A stretch of DNA of 12,797 nt from an uncultured Oscillibacter sp. (GTDB lineage Bacteria > Bacillota_A > Clostridia > Oscillospirales > Oscillospiraceae), in contig CAQVQZ010000043.1 in assembly GCA_948902155.1 (NCBI GenBank), positions 1 to 12,797 of the forward strand, written 5' to 3'. The position numbers were made by a program, and so were the translations under genes. The notes beneath the pieces are model-generated. The model was not told the DNA's origin, ran no database searches, and saw only the letters and a program-made list of their open reading frames with translations. Below, piece by piece: positions 6,495-12,797 of this stretch (positions are counted from its first letter, which is position 1; every line of letters starts with the position of its first letter).

Positions 6495-8209
6495 AACTCT
6501 CCTCCTTCGCTCAGCAGGAAATCCGTGATCTCAGACCCCGCCGCCACCATGGGCCGGACCATCTCGTCGATGTCCAGGCGGCAGTCGATCACCGCCGCCT
6601 CCCCGCTCCCCAGGGCCTGGGACAGGGCGGACTCCATGTCCGCCACGGTTTCCACCCGGAAGCCCCGGATGCCGTAAGCCTCCGCCAGCTTCACAAAATC
6701 CGGTCCACGGTCCAGGGTGGTCTCGGAATAGCGCTTGCCGTAAATCAGGCTCTGCCACTGCCGGACCATGCCCAGGGTGCCGTTGTTAAAGACTACGGTA
6801 ATGATGGGCAGCTTGTAGTACCCCACCGTCGCCAGCTCGTGGCAGTTCATGCGGAAGCAGCCGTCGCCGGTGATGTGAAAGACCCGCTTGTCCGGGTGGG
6901 CGGTCTGGGCCCCGATGGCGGCCCCCAGGCCGAAGCCCATGGTGCCGAAGCCGCCGGAGGTCAGCATCTGGCCGGGGTATTGGAAGTGCAGGTACTTGAT
7001 GGCCCACATCTGGTGCTGGCCCACGTCCGTGGCCACGATGGCGTCCTCCGGCATCTGGACCCGGATGGTCTCCAGAACCTGCTGGGGGGTCAGGTGGTCG
7101 CTGTCCTCCGCCACCGAGGGGGCCCGGAGGGGCAGGATGTGAGCCTTCCAGTCGCTGTGGTCGTACTGGGACAGCTTCTCGTTCAGCATCGCCAGCACCC
7201 GGCGGGCGGAACCGATGATGTGGTGGTCCGTCAGGACGTTCTTGTCGATCTCCGCCCGGTCGATGTCGATCTGGACGATCTTGGCCTGGGCGGCGAAGGT
7301 GGCCGGCTGAAGGGCCACCCGGTCGGAGAAACGGCACCCCACGGCGATGAGCAGGTCGCACTCGTCGCAGGCGGTGTTGGACGCCTTGGACCCGTGCATA
7401 CCGATCATGCCGGTGGTCAGGGGGTGGCTCCCGGAGAAGCCGCCGCCGCCCATGAGGCTGATGGCCACCGGGGCGTCCAGCTTCTCCGCGAACTCCTTGA
7501 ACTCCTTATCCGCCCGGCCCAAAACCACGCCGCCGCCGCAGATGACGAAGGGCCGCTCCGCCTCGGCAATCATGCCCAGGAGGATATCCACGTCCTCCTG
7601 GTTCGGGGCGGGCTTTTTCAGCTCCTGGTCCCGGCTCAGCTCCCGCATCCCGGCGCAGCCCCGGTTCTCCCGCCAGGGGACGAAGTGATATTCGATCTCT
7701 ACACTGGGGAAGGTCACGTCCTTCAAAAAGTCGATGAGCACCGGGCCGGGCCGTCCGCTGGCGGCGACGGCGAACGCCTGCCGCATGACGGCGGGGATGG
7801 TGTTGGGGTCCCGGACCAGGAACGTGGCCTTGGTGATGGGCATGGCGATGCCAGTGATGTCCACCTCCTGGAAGGCATCCTTCCCCAGCGTCGCCTCGGT
7901 GACGTTGCAGGTGATGAACACCACGGGGGAGGAATCCAGGTAGGCGGTGGCGATACCGGTGGTCAGGTTCGTGGCTCCGGGACCCGACGTGGCGAAGCAC
8001 ACGCCCACCTTTCCGGTGGAGCGGGCGTAGCCGTCCGCCGCATGGGCGGCTCCCTGCTCGTGGGCCGTCAGCACGTGGTGGATTTCGTCCCGGAAGCGGT
8101 ACAGCTCGTCATAGAGATTCAGGATGGTGCCGCCGGGATACCCGAAGACGGTGTCCACCTCCTGCTCCAGCAGGCACTTCATAATGGCCGCTGTGGCTCT
8201 GATTTTCAA
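6491..8209 (-). CDS. ilvB: Acetohydroxyacid synthase large (catalytic) subunit, second pair
   Basis: A 572-residue thiamine-diphosphate enzyme that condenses pyruvate with pyruvate or 2-ketobutyrate. All hallmarks are present: FGYPGG (22-27), catalytic Glu51 in TAHEQGAAHAADGYAR, SGPGATN (75-81), FQEVD (113-117), RFSDR (293-297), and the ThDP/Mg motif GDG (448-450) to NN (475-476). GMVRQWQ (480-486) keeps Trp485, the equivalent of the Trp that gives AHAS isozymes their preference for 2-ketobutyrate, so isoleucine precursor synthesis should be efficient. The start is TTG: GGAGG lies 7 bases upstream, and the residues before the first ATG (KIRATAAI) match the N-terminal helix of the family, so beginning at the ATG would truncate the fold. 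A likely internal promoter lies about 60 bases upstream. The stop overlaps the next gene by 4 bases. Confidence 0.97.
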   Translation of the reverse strand: MKIRATAAIMKCLLEQEVDTVFGYPGGTILNLYDELYRFRDEIHHVLTAHEQGAAHAADGYARSTGKVGVCFATSGPGATNLTTGIATAYLDSSPVVFITCNVTEATLGKDAFQEVDITGIAMPITKATFLVRDPNTIPAVMRQAFAVAASGRPGPVLIDFLKDVTFPSVEIEYHFVPWRENRGCAGMRELSRDQELKKPAPNQEDVDILLGMIAEAERPFVICGGGVVLGRADKEFKEFAEKLDAPVAISLMGGGGFSGSHPLTTGMIGMHGSKASNTACDECDLLIAVGCRFSDRVALQPATFAAQAKIVQIDIDRAEIDKNVLTDHHIIGSARRVLAMLNEKLSQYDHSDWKAHILPLRAPSVAEDSDHLTPQQVLETIRVQMPEDAIVATDVGQHQMWAIKYLHFQYPGQMLTSGGFGTMGFGLGAAIGAQTAHPDKRVFHITGDGCFRMNCHELATVGYYKLPIITVVFNNGTLGMVRQWQSLIYGKRYSETTLDRGPDFVKLAEAYGIRGFRVETVADMESALSQALGSGEAAVIDCRLDIDEMVRPMVAAGSEITDFLLSEGGEL

Positions 8210-8270
8210 AACGTCTCCTCCTTGCGCCGGGTTTCCGCCCTCCGGGGCCCGGCCTGTACTTCCCTCTGAA

Positions 8271-8298
8271 ACTATAATTAAAACCGAAACAGGTTCAA
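8271..8298 (-). promoter_or_regulatory. Predicted internal promoter for the second ilvB-ilvN-ilvC unit
   Basis: TTGAAC (8293-8298) and TATAGT (8271-8276) are separated by 16 bases on the minus strand, overlapping the end of the PPC-domain gene. The -10 matches five of six and the -35 four of six consensus positions. The 68-base gap between the PPC gene and the large subunit is the widest in the operon, which fits a separate start. This transcript would bypass the leader-peptide attenuator. Confidence 0.5.
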
Positions 8299-8697
8299 GC
8301 CGATCTCTTCGTCAAAATAGCGGTCCACCTCTCCGTCGATCAGCCGGATCACCATCTCGCAGGTGGCGCTGACCACGGCGCGGTTCAGATGCCCGCCGAA
8401 AACCTGTCCCTTGTCGTCCCCCGCGCTGATGTGCAGGTGACAGTAGGGCTTGCCGTCCATGGTGTTGATGGTCCCCGTCAGGGATACGATCTCAAAATAG
8501 CCCTCGAACTCGTTGGCGAGATACCGCTTCTCGTCCGTCCGGAACACGCCCGCCGTAAAGCTGCCGATGGCCCCCAGGGCCTGGACGCTGGCTAAGGCAA
8601 TGTGCTCTTTAGCGGCCAGCTCCATGACCTGCTCCACGATCTCCTCGCCCTTGTCGATTCGGGCGACGATGGCATCCTGAAATCTCCTGTATTCCAT
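8278..8697 (-). CDS. PPC (DUF296) domain protein
   Basis: A 139-residue stand-alone PPC/DUF296 domain. The signature CHLHISAGDDKGQVFGGHL is present, with His87, His89 and His103 matching the conserved metal-binding histidines of the bacterial trimeric form. ALASVQALGAIGSFTAGVF (35-53) is the typical core strand-turn-strand. In plants this domain sits behind AT-hooks in DNA-binding proteins; stand-alone bacterial versions have no settled role, and no AT-hook is visible here. The protein is probably cytoplasmic and trimeric. GGAGG 7 bases before the ATG supports the start. It lies 12 bases after the GIY-YIG-like gene and is co-oriented with the synthase genes, so it is probably co-transcribed from the attenuated promoter. 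A role in branched-chain amino acid metabolism is only suggested by position. Confidence 0.85.
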   Translation of the reverse strand: MEYRRFQDAIVARIDKGEEIVEQVMELAAKEHIALASVQALGAIGSFTAGVFRTDEKRYLANEFEGYFEIVSLTGTINTMDGKPYCHLHISAGDDKGQVFGGHLNRAVVSATCEMVIRLIDGEVDRYFDEEIGLNLFRF

Positions 8698-8709
8698 ATC
8701 CGCGCCTCC

Positions 8710-9054
8710 TCACTTCCAGATTTTCACGGCCTTCGGGTCCTCTGCAAAACAGAGCTCCCGCAGGGTCTCCAGCTCCCCGGCGTGGTCCTCCAGCGGGTCC
8801 TCGTACTCCAGGACCGCCGCCACGGACAGCTCGAAGCCCTCCTCGCCGTACTGCTTCCACAATTCTTGTAACCGCTTGTTGGGATGCGTCCCGGTGGACA
8901 GCTTCATCCGCAGACTGTTGAACTCCGCCTTGGTGTCCTTGGCGGTCCCCAGGAAGGTCTCTCCCGTCTCCTTGCAGCGGAGGGAGACGACGCCCATCTC
9001 CGGGCGGCGGTTCTTCCACTCCTCCGCCATGGCTTTTTTCTGTGCTTTATCCAT
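8710..9054 (-). CDS. GIY-YIG nuclease-like small protein, degenerate motif
   Basis: A 114-residue protein resembling the short 'GIY-YIG nuclease family' proteins of gut Clostridia: MDKAQKKAMAEEWKNRRPEM, then GVVSLRCKETGETFLG, FNSLRMKL, HPNKRLQELW and YGEEGFELSVAAVLEYED. The diagnostic pair of strands reads GVV...FLG rather than GIY...YIG, and the catalytic Arg helix is not clear, so DNA cleavage seems unlikely. The family call is from memory and moderate. The ribosome binding site is weaker than in neighbouring genes (GGAG, 11 bases before the ATG). It lies 41 bases after the DUF1877 gene with no terminator between, inside the ilv cluster. No signal peptide or membrane segment is seen. Confidence 0.7.
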   Translation of the reverse strand: MDKAQKKAMAEEWKNRRPEMGVVSLRCKETGETFLGTAKDTKAEFNSLRMKLSTGTHPNKRLQELWKQYGEEGFELSVAAVLEYEDPLEDHAGELETLRELCFAEDPKAVKIWK

Positions 9055-9095
9055 TGTGATTGTTTCTCCGTAGTTCCGTCAGATTTTTCGGACCG

Positions 9096-9587
9096 TCATT
9101 GGTCCACGTCGAAGAGGACCCAAAGCCCCTTTTCCGCCGCGCTGTGCCAGAAGGGACGGGAGCCCGACAGATACCCCCAGGTGTATCCAAAGTCCTCCTC
9201 GTCCATGGGGTAATCGTATTCCTCTGGGTCGATGGCGAAATAGAGCTTCCGGAACGCCTCTTCCGTCATGTTCTGGAGAAATTGGTCCACCTGGCGGACC
9301 TGCTCCGGGGATTTACAGACGACAAGATAGTCCTCTTCCCCCTCCCGGTCGCCCCGGAGAACCTCGCCGCCCAGGATGACCCAGCAGCCGGGGGCGGGGG
9401 AGTTCCCAAATTCCAGCTTGCTCCCGCACAGCGCCCGGTGCATGGCGTCCCAGGATTTATCCACATCGAAGATGTCCGCCGTCTCCATTTCGTCCAGATA
9501 GTCAGGCGCCCGGTCCTCCCTGGGCACGGCCCGCAGTTTCTCCAGCTCCTCTTTCGTAATGGCCCGAAAGCCTCCCAGGCAGCTCAT
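9096..9587 (-). CDS. DUF1877 (YfbM-like) protein
   Basis: A 163-residue protein of the DUF1877/YfbM family. It opens MSCLGGFRAIT, the family's usual N-terminus, then has KSWDAMHRALCG and GCWVILGGEVL, a VCKSPEQVRQVDQFL segment and a C-terminal DYPMDEEDFGYTWGYL region. The biochemical role of the family is unknown. The ATG at 9587 is chosen over a TTG one codon earlier because the family begins M-[ST]-C-L-G and GGAGG lies 7 bases before that ATG. It begins 12 bases after the end of the first small-subunit gene, so co-transcription with the synthase genes is very likely. The protein is acidic and cytoplasmic, with no membrane segment. Its link to branched-chain amino acids is by position only. 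Confidence 0.82.
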   Translation of the reverse strand: MSCLGGFRAITKEELEKLRAVPREDRAPDYLDEMETADIFDVDKSWDAMHRALCGSKLEFGNSPAPGCWVILGGEVLRGDREGEEDYLVVCKSPEQVRQVDQFLQNMTEEAFRKLYFAIDPEEYDYPMDEEDFGYTWGYLSGSRPFWHSAAEKGLWVLFDVDQ

Positions 9588-9599
9588 CAAAACGCCTCC

Positions 9600-10085
9600 T
9601 TAAATCTTCCCGCCGCCCTTTTGCAGGGCGATAACGCCCGTCCGGGCCACTTCCAGGATGTTGAAAGGCCGCATCATGTCCTCGAACACGTCCACCCGGT
9701 CCGGGGTGTCGGAAATCTCCAGGGTCATGGAGGTGGGGGAGATGTCCGCCGCCTTGGCCCCGCAGATATTGCAGATGGTCATGATATGCTCCCGGTTGTT
9801 TTTGTTGGCGCTGACCTTGATAATCATCAGCTCCCGGCCGATCATGTTCCCCTCGTCCAGGGTCCGGACCTTGATGACCTCCACCAGCTTGTTCAGCTGC
9901 TTTTCCACCTGCTCCACCACGCTGTTGCCGTTGTCCACGATGATGGTCATCCGGGAGAGGGAGGGATCGTCCGTCACGCCCACCGCCAGGGAGTCGATGT
10001 TGAAGGCCCGGCGGGAAAACAGGCTGGCCACCCGGTTCAAAACGCCCGCCCGGTTCTCCACCAAAATGGAAATTGTCTGCTTCAT
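9600..10085 (-). CDS. ilvN: Acetohydroxyacid synthase small (regulatory) subunit, first pair
   Basis: A 161-residue small subunit of the IlvH type, the usual length. The N-terminal ACT domain (residues 1-75) starts MKQTISILVENRAGVLNRVA and keeps Asn11, Gly14 and Asn29 at the positions that form the valine site in IlvH, so valine feedback is expected. The C-terminal domain (about 80-158) ends FNILEVARTGVIALQKGGGKI. It lies 16 bases after the first large subunit, with a GGGGGAGGAG site before the ATG, and should form the holoenzyme with that subunit. It is more canonical than the other small subunit in the window (5928-6494), which is longer and has Asp in place of Asn11. Confidence 0.95.
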   Translation of the reverse strand: MKQTISILVENRAGVLNRVASLFSRRAFNIDSLAVGVTDDPSLSRMTIIVDNGNSVVEQVEKQLNKLVEVIKVRTLDEGNMIGRELMIIKVSANKNNREHIMTICNICGAKAADISPTSMTLEISDTPDRVDVFEDMMRPFNILEVARTGVIALQKGGGKI

Positions 10086-10101
10086 CCTTCTCTCCTCCCC
10101 C

Positions 10102-11733
10102 TTAATCCGTCGTCTTCCATTCAGGGCTCACCTCCGCGATGAGGAGGCAGGGGCCCTTCTTTGCCAAAAAGCGGTCCAGGGTCTCCTCCACCTTTGCCTC
10201 GTCCCGCAGCGTCATGCTGGGGACGCCGTAGGCGGCGGCGATGGCGGCGAAATCCGGGTCTCCGTCCAGCCGCACGCCGAAGGGGCCGTGGTAGGGCGCT
10301 CCGCTTTGAATCTGGTTCACCAGGCCCAGGACCCCGTTGCGCAGCAGCAGGATTTTCAAGTCGAAGCCCCCGGCCTTCACGGCGGCCAGCTCGTTCATGG
10401 ACATCTGGAAGGACCCGTCGCCGCAGACGGCTACCACCTGCCGGTCCGGCTGGGCGGTCTTCACGCCGATGGCGCAGGGAATGGCGTAGCCCATGGTCCC
10501 CAGGCCCCCGCTGGTCAAAAACCGCCCGCCCCGGAGGCGGAGGTGCTTGCAGGCCCAAATCTGGTTCTGCCCCACGTCCACGCAGACGGCGGCGTCCTCC
10601 CGCAGGCGCTCGCCCAAAAGGCGCAGCAGCCGCCCGGGGAACACATAGCCATCCTTCGTGGGATAGCCCCGGCCCAGGTTGGTCCGCCGGAGGTCCTGAA
10701 GCATGGTCCGCCACTCGTCGCAGTCCGTCCTGGGTTCCCGCTCCATCAGCTGCTGGAGGATGACCTTGGCGTTGCCCACCAGGGGCAGGGTGGACTGCAT
10801 GTTTTTCCCGATCTCGGCGGGGTCCACGTCGATGTGGATATTCGCCATACGGCGCTGGATCTCATCCGGGGACACGATGGCCCGGTCCGCCACACGGGTG
10901 CCGATCATAATCAAAAGGTCCGATTTTGCCAGGGCCTTGTTGGCGGTGTTGTTGCCGTGGGCCCCGATCATGCCCATATTCAGGGGGTGCTCCGTGGGCA
11001 GCAGGGACAGGCCCATCATGGTGGTCACCACCGGGATGCCCGTCCGCTCCACGAAGGTCCGCAGCTCCTCCTCCGCGCGGGCCAGGAACACGCCGCCTCC
11101 GGCGCAGAGCACCGGCCTCTGGGCCAGCCCGATGGCCGTGGCCACGTTGGCGATCTGCTTGTCGTTGCCCCGGACGCTGGGGTTGTAGCCCCGGATATGG
11201 ACCTCCTCCGGGAATTCCACGCCGCTGACCATCTGCTCCTGCACGTCGATGGGGATGTCGATGAGCACCGGGCCGGGCCGTCCGGTGGAAGCGATGTGGA
11301 ACGCCTCCCGCAGCACCTGGGGCAGCTGGGCCGCGTCCTTCACCAGATAGCAGTGCTTCGTGAAGGGCGTCACCGCGCCGGTGATGTCCACCTCCTGGAA
11401 GATGTCCCGCCCGATGAGGTTGGAGGGCACCTGCCCGGTGATAGCCACCATGGGGATGGAGTCCATATAGGCCGTAGCCACGCCGGTGATGAGGTTCGTC
11501 GCGCCCGGTCCGGAGGTGACGATGCACACTCCCGTTTTCCCGGTGACCCGGGCGTAGCCCGAGGCCATGTGGCCGGCGTTCTGCTCCGTGCGGACCAGGG
11601 TGTAATCCAGGTTCGGGTCCTCCCGCAGCGCGTCGGCGATGGGGCAGATGGTGGCCCCGGCGTAGCCGAAGACGCGCTCCACACCCTCCCGCGCCAATCC
11701 TTCCAACAAAATCTGCGCGCCTGTCATTTCCAT
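10102..11733 (-). CDS. ilvB: Acetohydroxyacid synthase large (catalytic) subunit, first pair (divergent active site)
   Basis: A 543-residue AHAS catalytic subunit, the first enzyme gene after the attenuator. Catalytic Glu50 (RTEQNAGHMASGYAR), SGPGATN (74-80), FQEVD (112-116) and GDG (438-440) are present. Several positions differ from the other copy: the usual GYPGG is GYAGA (23-27); the end of the ThDP motif is Arg465-Asn466 rather than Asn-Asn; and LGLVNQIQ (469-476) has Ile475 where AHAS II-type enzymes have the specificity Trp. E. coli AHAS I also lacks this Trp (Gln) and does not favour 2-ketobutyrate, so this copy probably serves mainly acetolactate (Val/Leu). AAAGGAG lies about 11 bases before the ATG. 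The small-subunit gene follows after 16 bases. A partner small subunit argues for a biosynthetic rather than a catabolic acetolactate synthase. Confidence 0.94.
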   Translation of the reverse strand: MEMTGAQILLEGLAREGVERVFGYAGATICPIADALREDPNLDYTLVRTEQNAGHMASGYARVTGKTGVCIVTSGPGATNLITGVATAYMDSIPMVAITGQVPSNLIGRDIFQEVDITGAVTPFTKHCYLVKDAAQLPQVLREAFHIASTGRPGPVLIDIPIDVQEQMVSGVEFPEEVHIRGYNPSVRGNDKQIANVATAIGLAQRPVLCAGGGVFLARAEEELRTFVERTGIPVVTTMMGLSLLPTEHPLNMGMIGAHGNNTANKALAKSDLLIMIGTRVADRAIVSPDEIQRRMANIHIDVDPAEIGKNMQSTLPLVGNAKVILQQLMEREPRTDCDEWRTMLQDLRRTNLGRGYPTKDGYVFPGRLLRLLGERLREDAAVCVDVGQNQIWACKHLRLRGGRFLTSGGLGTMGYAIPCAIGVKTAQPDRQVVAVCGDGSFQMSMNELAAVKAGGFDLKILLLRNGVLGLVNQIQSGAPYHGPFGVRLDGDPDFAAIAAAYGVPSMTLRDEAKVEETLDRFLAKKGPCLLIAEVSPEWKTTD

Positions 11734-11770
11734 AGCGTTTGCAGCTCCTTTCGCCGTTTGTGTGGAAAAT

Positions 11771-11803
11771 CAAAAAAGCCCGTGTCCCTCGTTCGGGTCA
11801 CGG
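11771..11803 (-). terminator. Attenuator terminator before the first ilvB
   Basis: On the minus strand a 9-position stem with one A-A mismatch (CCGTGACCC at 11803-11795 with GGGACACGG at 11788-11780, 6-base loop) is followed by GC and six T (11777-11772), then GATTTT. It lies 27 bases after the leader peptide stop codon and about 40 bases before the ilvB start. A clear anti-terminator partner could not be found by eye; GGTTTCC with GGAAGCC, and GCGCG with CGCGC, form upstream stems that may take part. Confidence 0.8.
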
Positions 11804-11830
11804 ACTGTTGCCTTTCGGCGGCTTCCGGCC

Positions 11831-11980
11831 TCACATCCCGCTGGGGAGGAAACCGTTGAGCGCGCCCTTGTTTCGCGCATGACCAAACGCACTATTCTTT
11901 TTCGGCACCAAAACGACCAGTACCAGAACCAGAATAATGTCAAGGCCCAGAATGCTGTTCAGAACGCTGCTCATCAACAT
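11831..11980 (-). CDS. Branched-chain amino acid leader peptide (ilv attenuator)
   Basis: A 49-residue peptide with a strong ribosome binding site (GGAGGA about 7 bases before the ATG). Residues 10-25 read ILGLDIILVLVLVVLV, 14 of 16 being Ile, Leu or Val, with an unbroken run of 11 from residue 15; all three Ile codons are ATT, unlike the mostly ATC use in the ilv genes. It lies between a strong promoter and an intrinsic terminator, directly before the first ilvB. This is the layout of the E. coli ilvGMEDA and ilvBN leaders, where ribosome stalling on regulatory codons prevents termination. The tail after the run (PKKNSAFGHARNKGALNG) covers the RNA that would refold. An alternative is a real small membrane protein, less likely given the context. 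A longer frame reaching 12199 crosses the promoter and is discarded. Confidence 0.82.
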   Translation of the reverse strand: MLMSSVLNSILGLDIILVLVLVVLVPKKNSAFGHARNKGALNGFLPSGM

Positions 11981-12064
11981 GGGGCACTCCTCCGTCCAGC
12001 GGCGCGCATCCGGCGCGGGCCTGTTTCCCCCTGGGAAAGCGGCCCTTGCCTGTCTTGTTTTGAC

Positions 12065-12093
12065 ATTATACATATCCGCCCCGGAAAGCGCAA
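12065..12093 (-). promoter_or_regulatory. Promoter of the ilv operon and its leader
   Basis: On the minus strand a perfect TATAAT (12065-12070) is preceded by TTGCGC (12088-12093) with exactly 17 bases between, and an A/T-rich tract (TTAATTGATTTTTTTG) lies just upstream. The transcript would start near 12057, about 77 bases before the leader peptide. No T-box or CodY-type site was recognised near it. Confidence 0.72.
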
Positions 12094-12120
12094 CAAAAAA
12101 ATCAATTAACCGGGCTTTTC

Positions 12121-12467
12121 TGGATGATTTTACGAAATCCGGCGCATCATGCCTGGCATCTCTGTCAAAAATGACGAAGATTTTCCCTGCTTCTTCCACC
12201 GGCGCTCACTGATTTTTTGCAGACAACCCGCAGCCCTCCGGACCTCCGGGTTTTCCGCCCGTAAAACGGAAGGCACGCTTTCCTACCCAGATATCAGCAC
12301 ACCCGGCTCCGGTACGGCTCCCTCTCTGCGCATCCTTTAGACGTGCCTGATTATATTGCGGTCCGTTTTTTCGTAAATACGTGGGAAAAAACGAACGGTC
12401 GCGTTTAAAACCAATGTCATTCGGTTCCGCGCGCCATCGTCTTGGCTCCCTTGAAAAGTGCGAATCA
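12121..12467. other. Stretch without a convincing gene
   Basis: Short reading frames occur on both strands, but none has a good ribosome binding site together with a recognisable protein. A 9-bp perfect inverted repeat (CGTTTTTTC at 12364-12372, GAAAAAACG at 12385-12393) stands out, as does a drop in GC content towards the transposase remnant, marking the probable edge of imported DNA. Confidence 0.5.
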
Positions 12468-12797
12468 ATGGTGGAAAGGGAAAAACTCATCAAACTATAC
12501 TGCACTATTTGCCAATGCAATGATAGCTGATTCAGAGAAGAATTACAACACCAAAACAACAACCATTGTCCCCAATTTACAGATGAGGAGTTGATTACGG
12601 TCTGCCTGTGGGGCAAAGCACAGCAATTGTTGACGCGGAAAGCGATTTATAACTACATCAAAATCCACCTTTTGGCATGGTTTCCCGCCCTGCCCGGTTA
12701 CCAGGCATTTTGCCGCAGGCTGAACCGTATCGAAAGAATGGTACTAGATAGTGTCTACAGGAAATATATGGGACTAACGGCGGCTGAGCTTTTTTAC
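12468..12797 (+). pseudogene. IS transposase remnant, N-terminal part, in-frame stop (runs off window)
   Basis: One plus-strand frame reads MVEREKLIKLYCTICQCNDS, then TGA (12528-12530), and continues in the same frame FREELQHQNNNHCPQFTDEEL, ITVCLWGKAQQLLTRKAIYN, IKIHLLAWFPALPGYQAFCR, RLNR to the window edge. This matches the N-terminal region of IS982- or IS4-like DDE transposases as I remember them (NNHCP.FTDEEL.T..LWG and FP.LPSYQAFCRRLN). The internal TGA, with no start codon in frame until late in the sequence, marks it as broken. The sequence after RLNR (IERMVLDSVYRKYMG) no longer resembles the family, hinting at a deletion or rearrangement. The region is more A/T-rich than the ilv genes, consistent with foreign origin. 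The DDE core and the right end of the element are not in the window, so the exact family is open. Confidence 0.62.

Noticed and set aside
9658..11859. A 733-codon plus-strand open frame opposite the first synthase pair
   Set aside because: It is antisense to two genes with complete family signatures; long antisense frames are expected at this GC content. The same holds for 3336-4757, 4634-6013 and 6839-8269.
11734..12064. T-box leader before the ilv operon
   Set aside because: No T-box consensus or specifier-loop arrangement was seen; the leader is instead explained by the Ile/Leu/Val-rich peptide and terminator.
12149..12340. A 63-codon plus-strand frame in the gap upstream of the ilv promoter
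   Set aside because: It lacks a convincing ribosome binding site, motifs or neighbours that support it.
4659..12426. The 12-base word ATGTCATTCGGT occurs at 4659 and again at 12415
   Set aside because: A few chance 12-base matches are expected in a window of this size, and the flanks do not match.
12206..12616. A 136-codon minus-strand frame overlapping the transposase remnant
   Set aside because: It has no recognisable motifs and no good ribosome binding site, and it overlaps the plus-strand frame with transposase similarity.

Overview
The window is a GC-rich segment in which almost every protein gene reads leftward (minus strand). Gene content, strong GGAGG-type ribosome binding sites, sigma-A-like promoters and the protein families point to a gut-type Clostridia bacterium, probably Oscillospiraceae (Flavonifractor/Intestinimonas-like). 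That placement is an inference from memory of the families; no search was run.

Right to left, in the direction of transcription. Positions 12468-12797 hold the N-terminal part of a broken IS transposase (plus strand, in-frame TGA). Positions 12121-12467 hold no convincing gene. A strong promoter (12065-12093) starts a leader that encodes a 49-residue peptide with 11 consecutive Ile/Leu/Val residues, followed by an intrinsic terminator just before the first acetohydroxyacid synthase gene. This is a classic layout for attenuation by branched-chain amino acid supply. Downstream lie a first synthase pair (large subunit 10102-11733, small subunit 9600-10085), three unrelated small genes (DUF1877/YfbM-like, degenerate GIY-YIG-like, PPC/DUF296), then a second synthase pair (6491-8209 and 5928-6494) and ilvC (4928-5947). 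A probable internal promoter at 8271-8298 can drive the second half alone. Together these genes encode the first two steps of valine, leucine and isoleucine synthesis twice over for AHAS and once for the isomeroreductase. The two large subunits differ at the residue known to set 2-ketobutyrate preference, suggesting a division of labour.

After ilvC comes a roughly 200-bp inverted-repeat element (4679-4881) whose two ends each form an outward-facing terminator. Next is a translationally coupled pair: a DUF815 AAA+ ATPase (3312-4616) and a DUF523/TudS-like protein (2890-3315). A lone rightward gene for a 40-residue membrane protein (2656-2778), with its own promoter and terminator, separates them from a siroheme nitrite/sulfite reductase (893-2437). 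A second large imperfect palindrome (732-896) starts at that gene's stop codon. It is followed by a terminator-like hairpin directly in front of the ribosome binding site of a partial ABC-transporter binding lipoprotein (1-660), which runs off the left edge.
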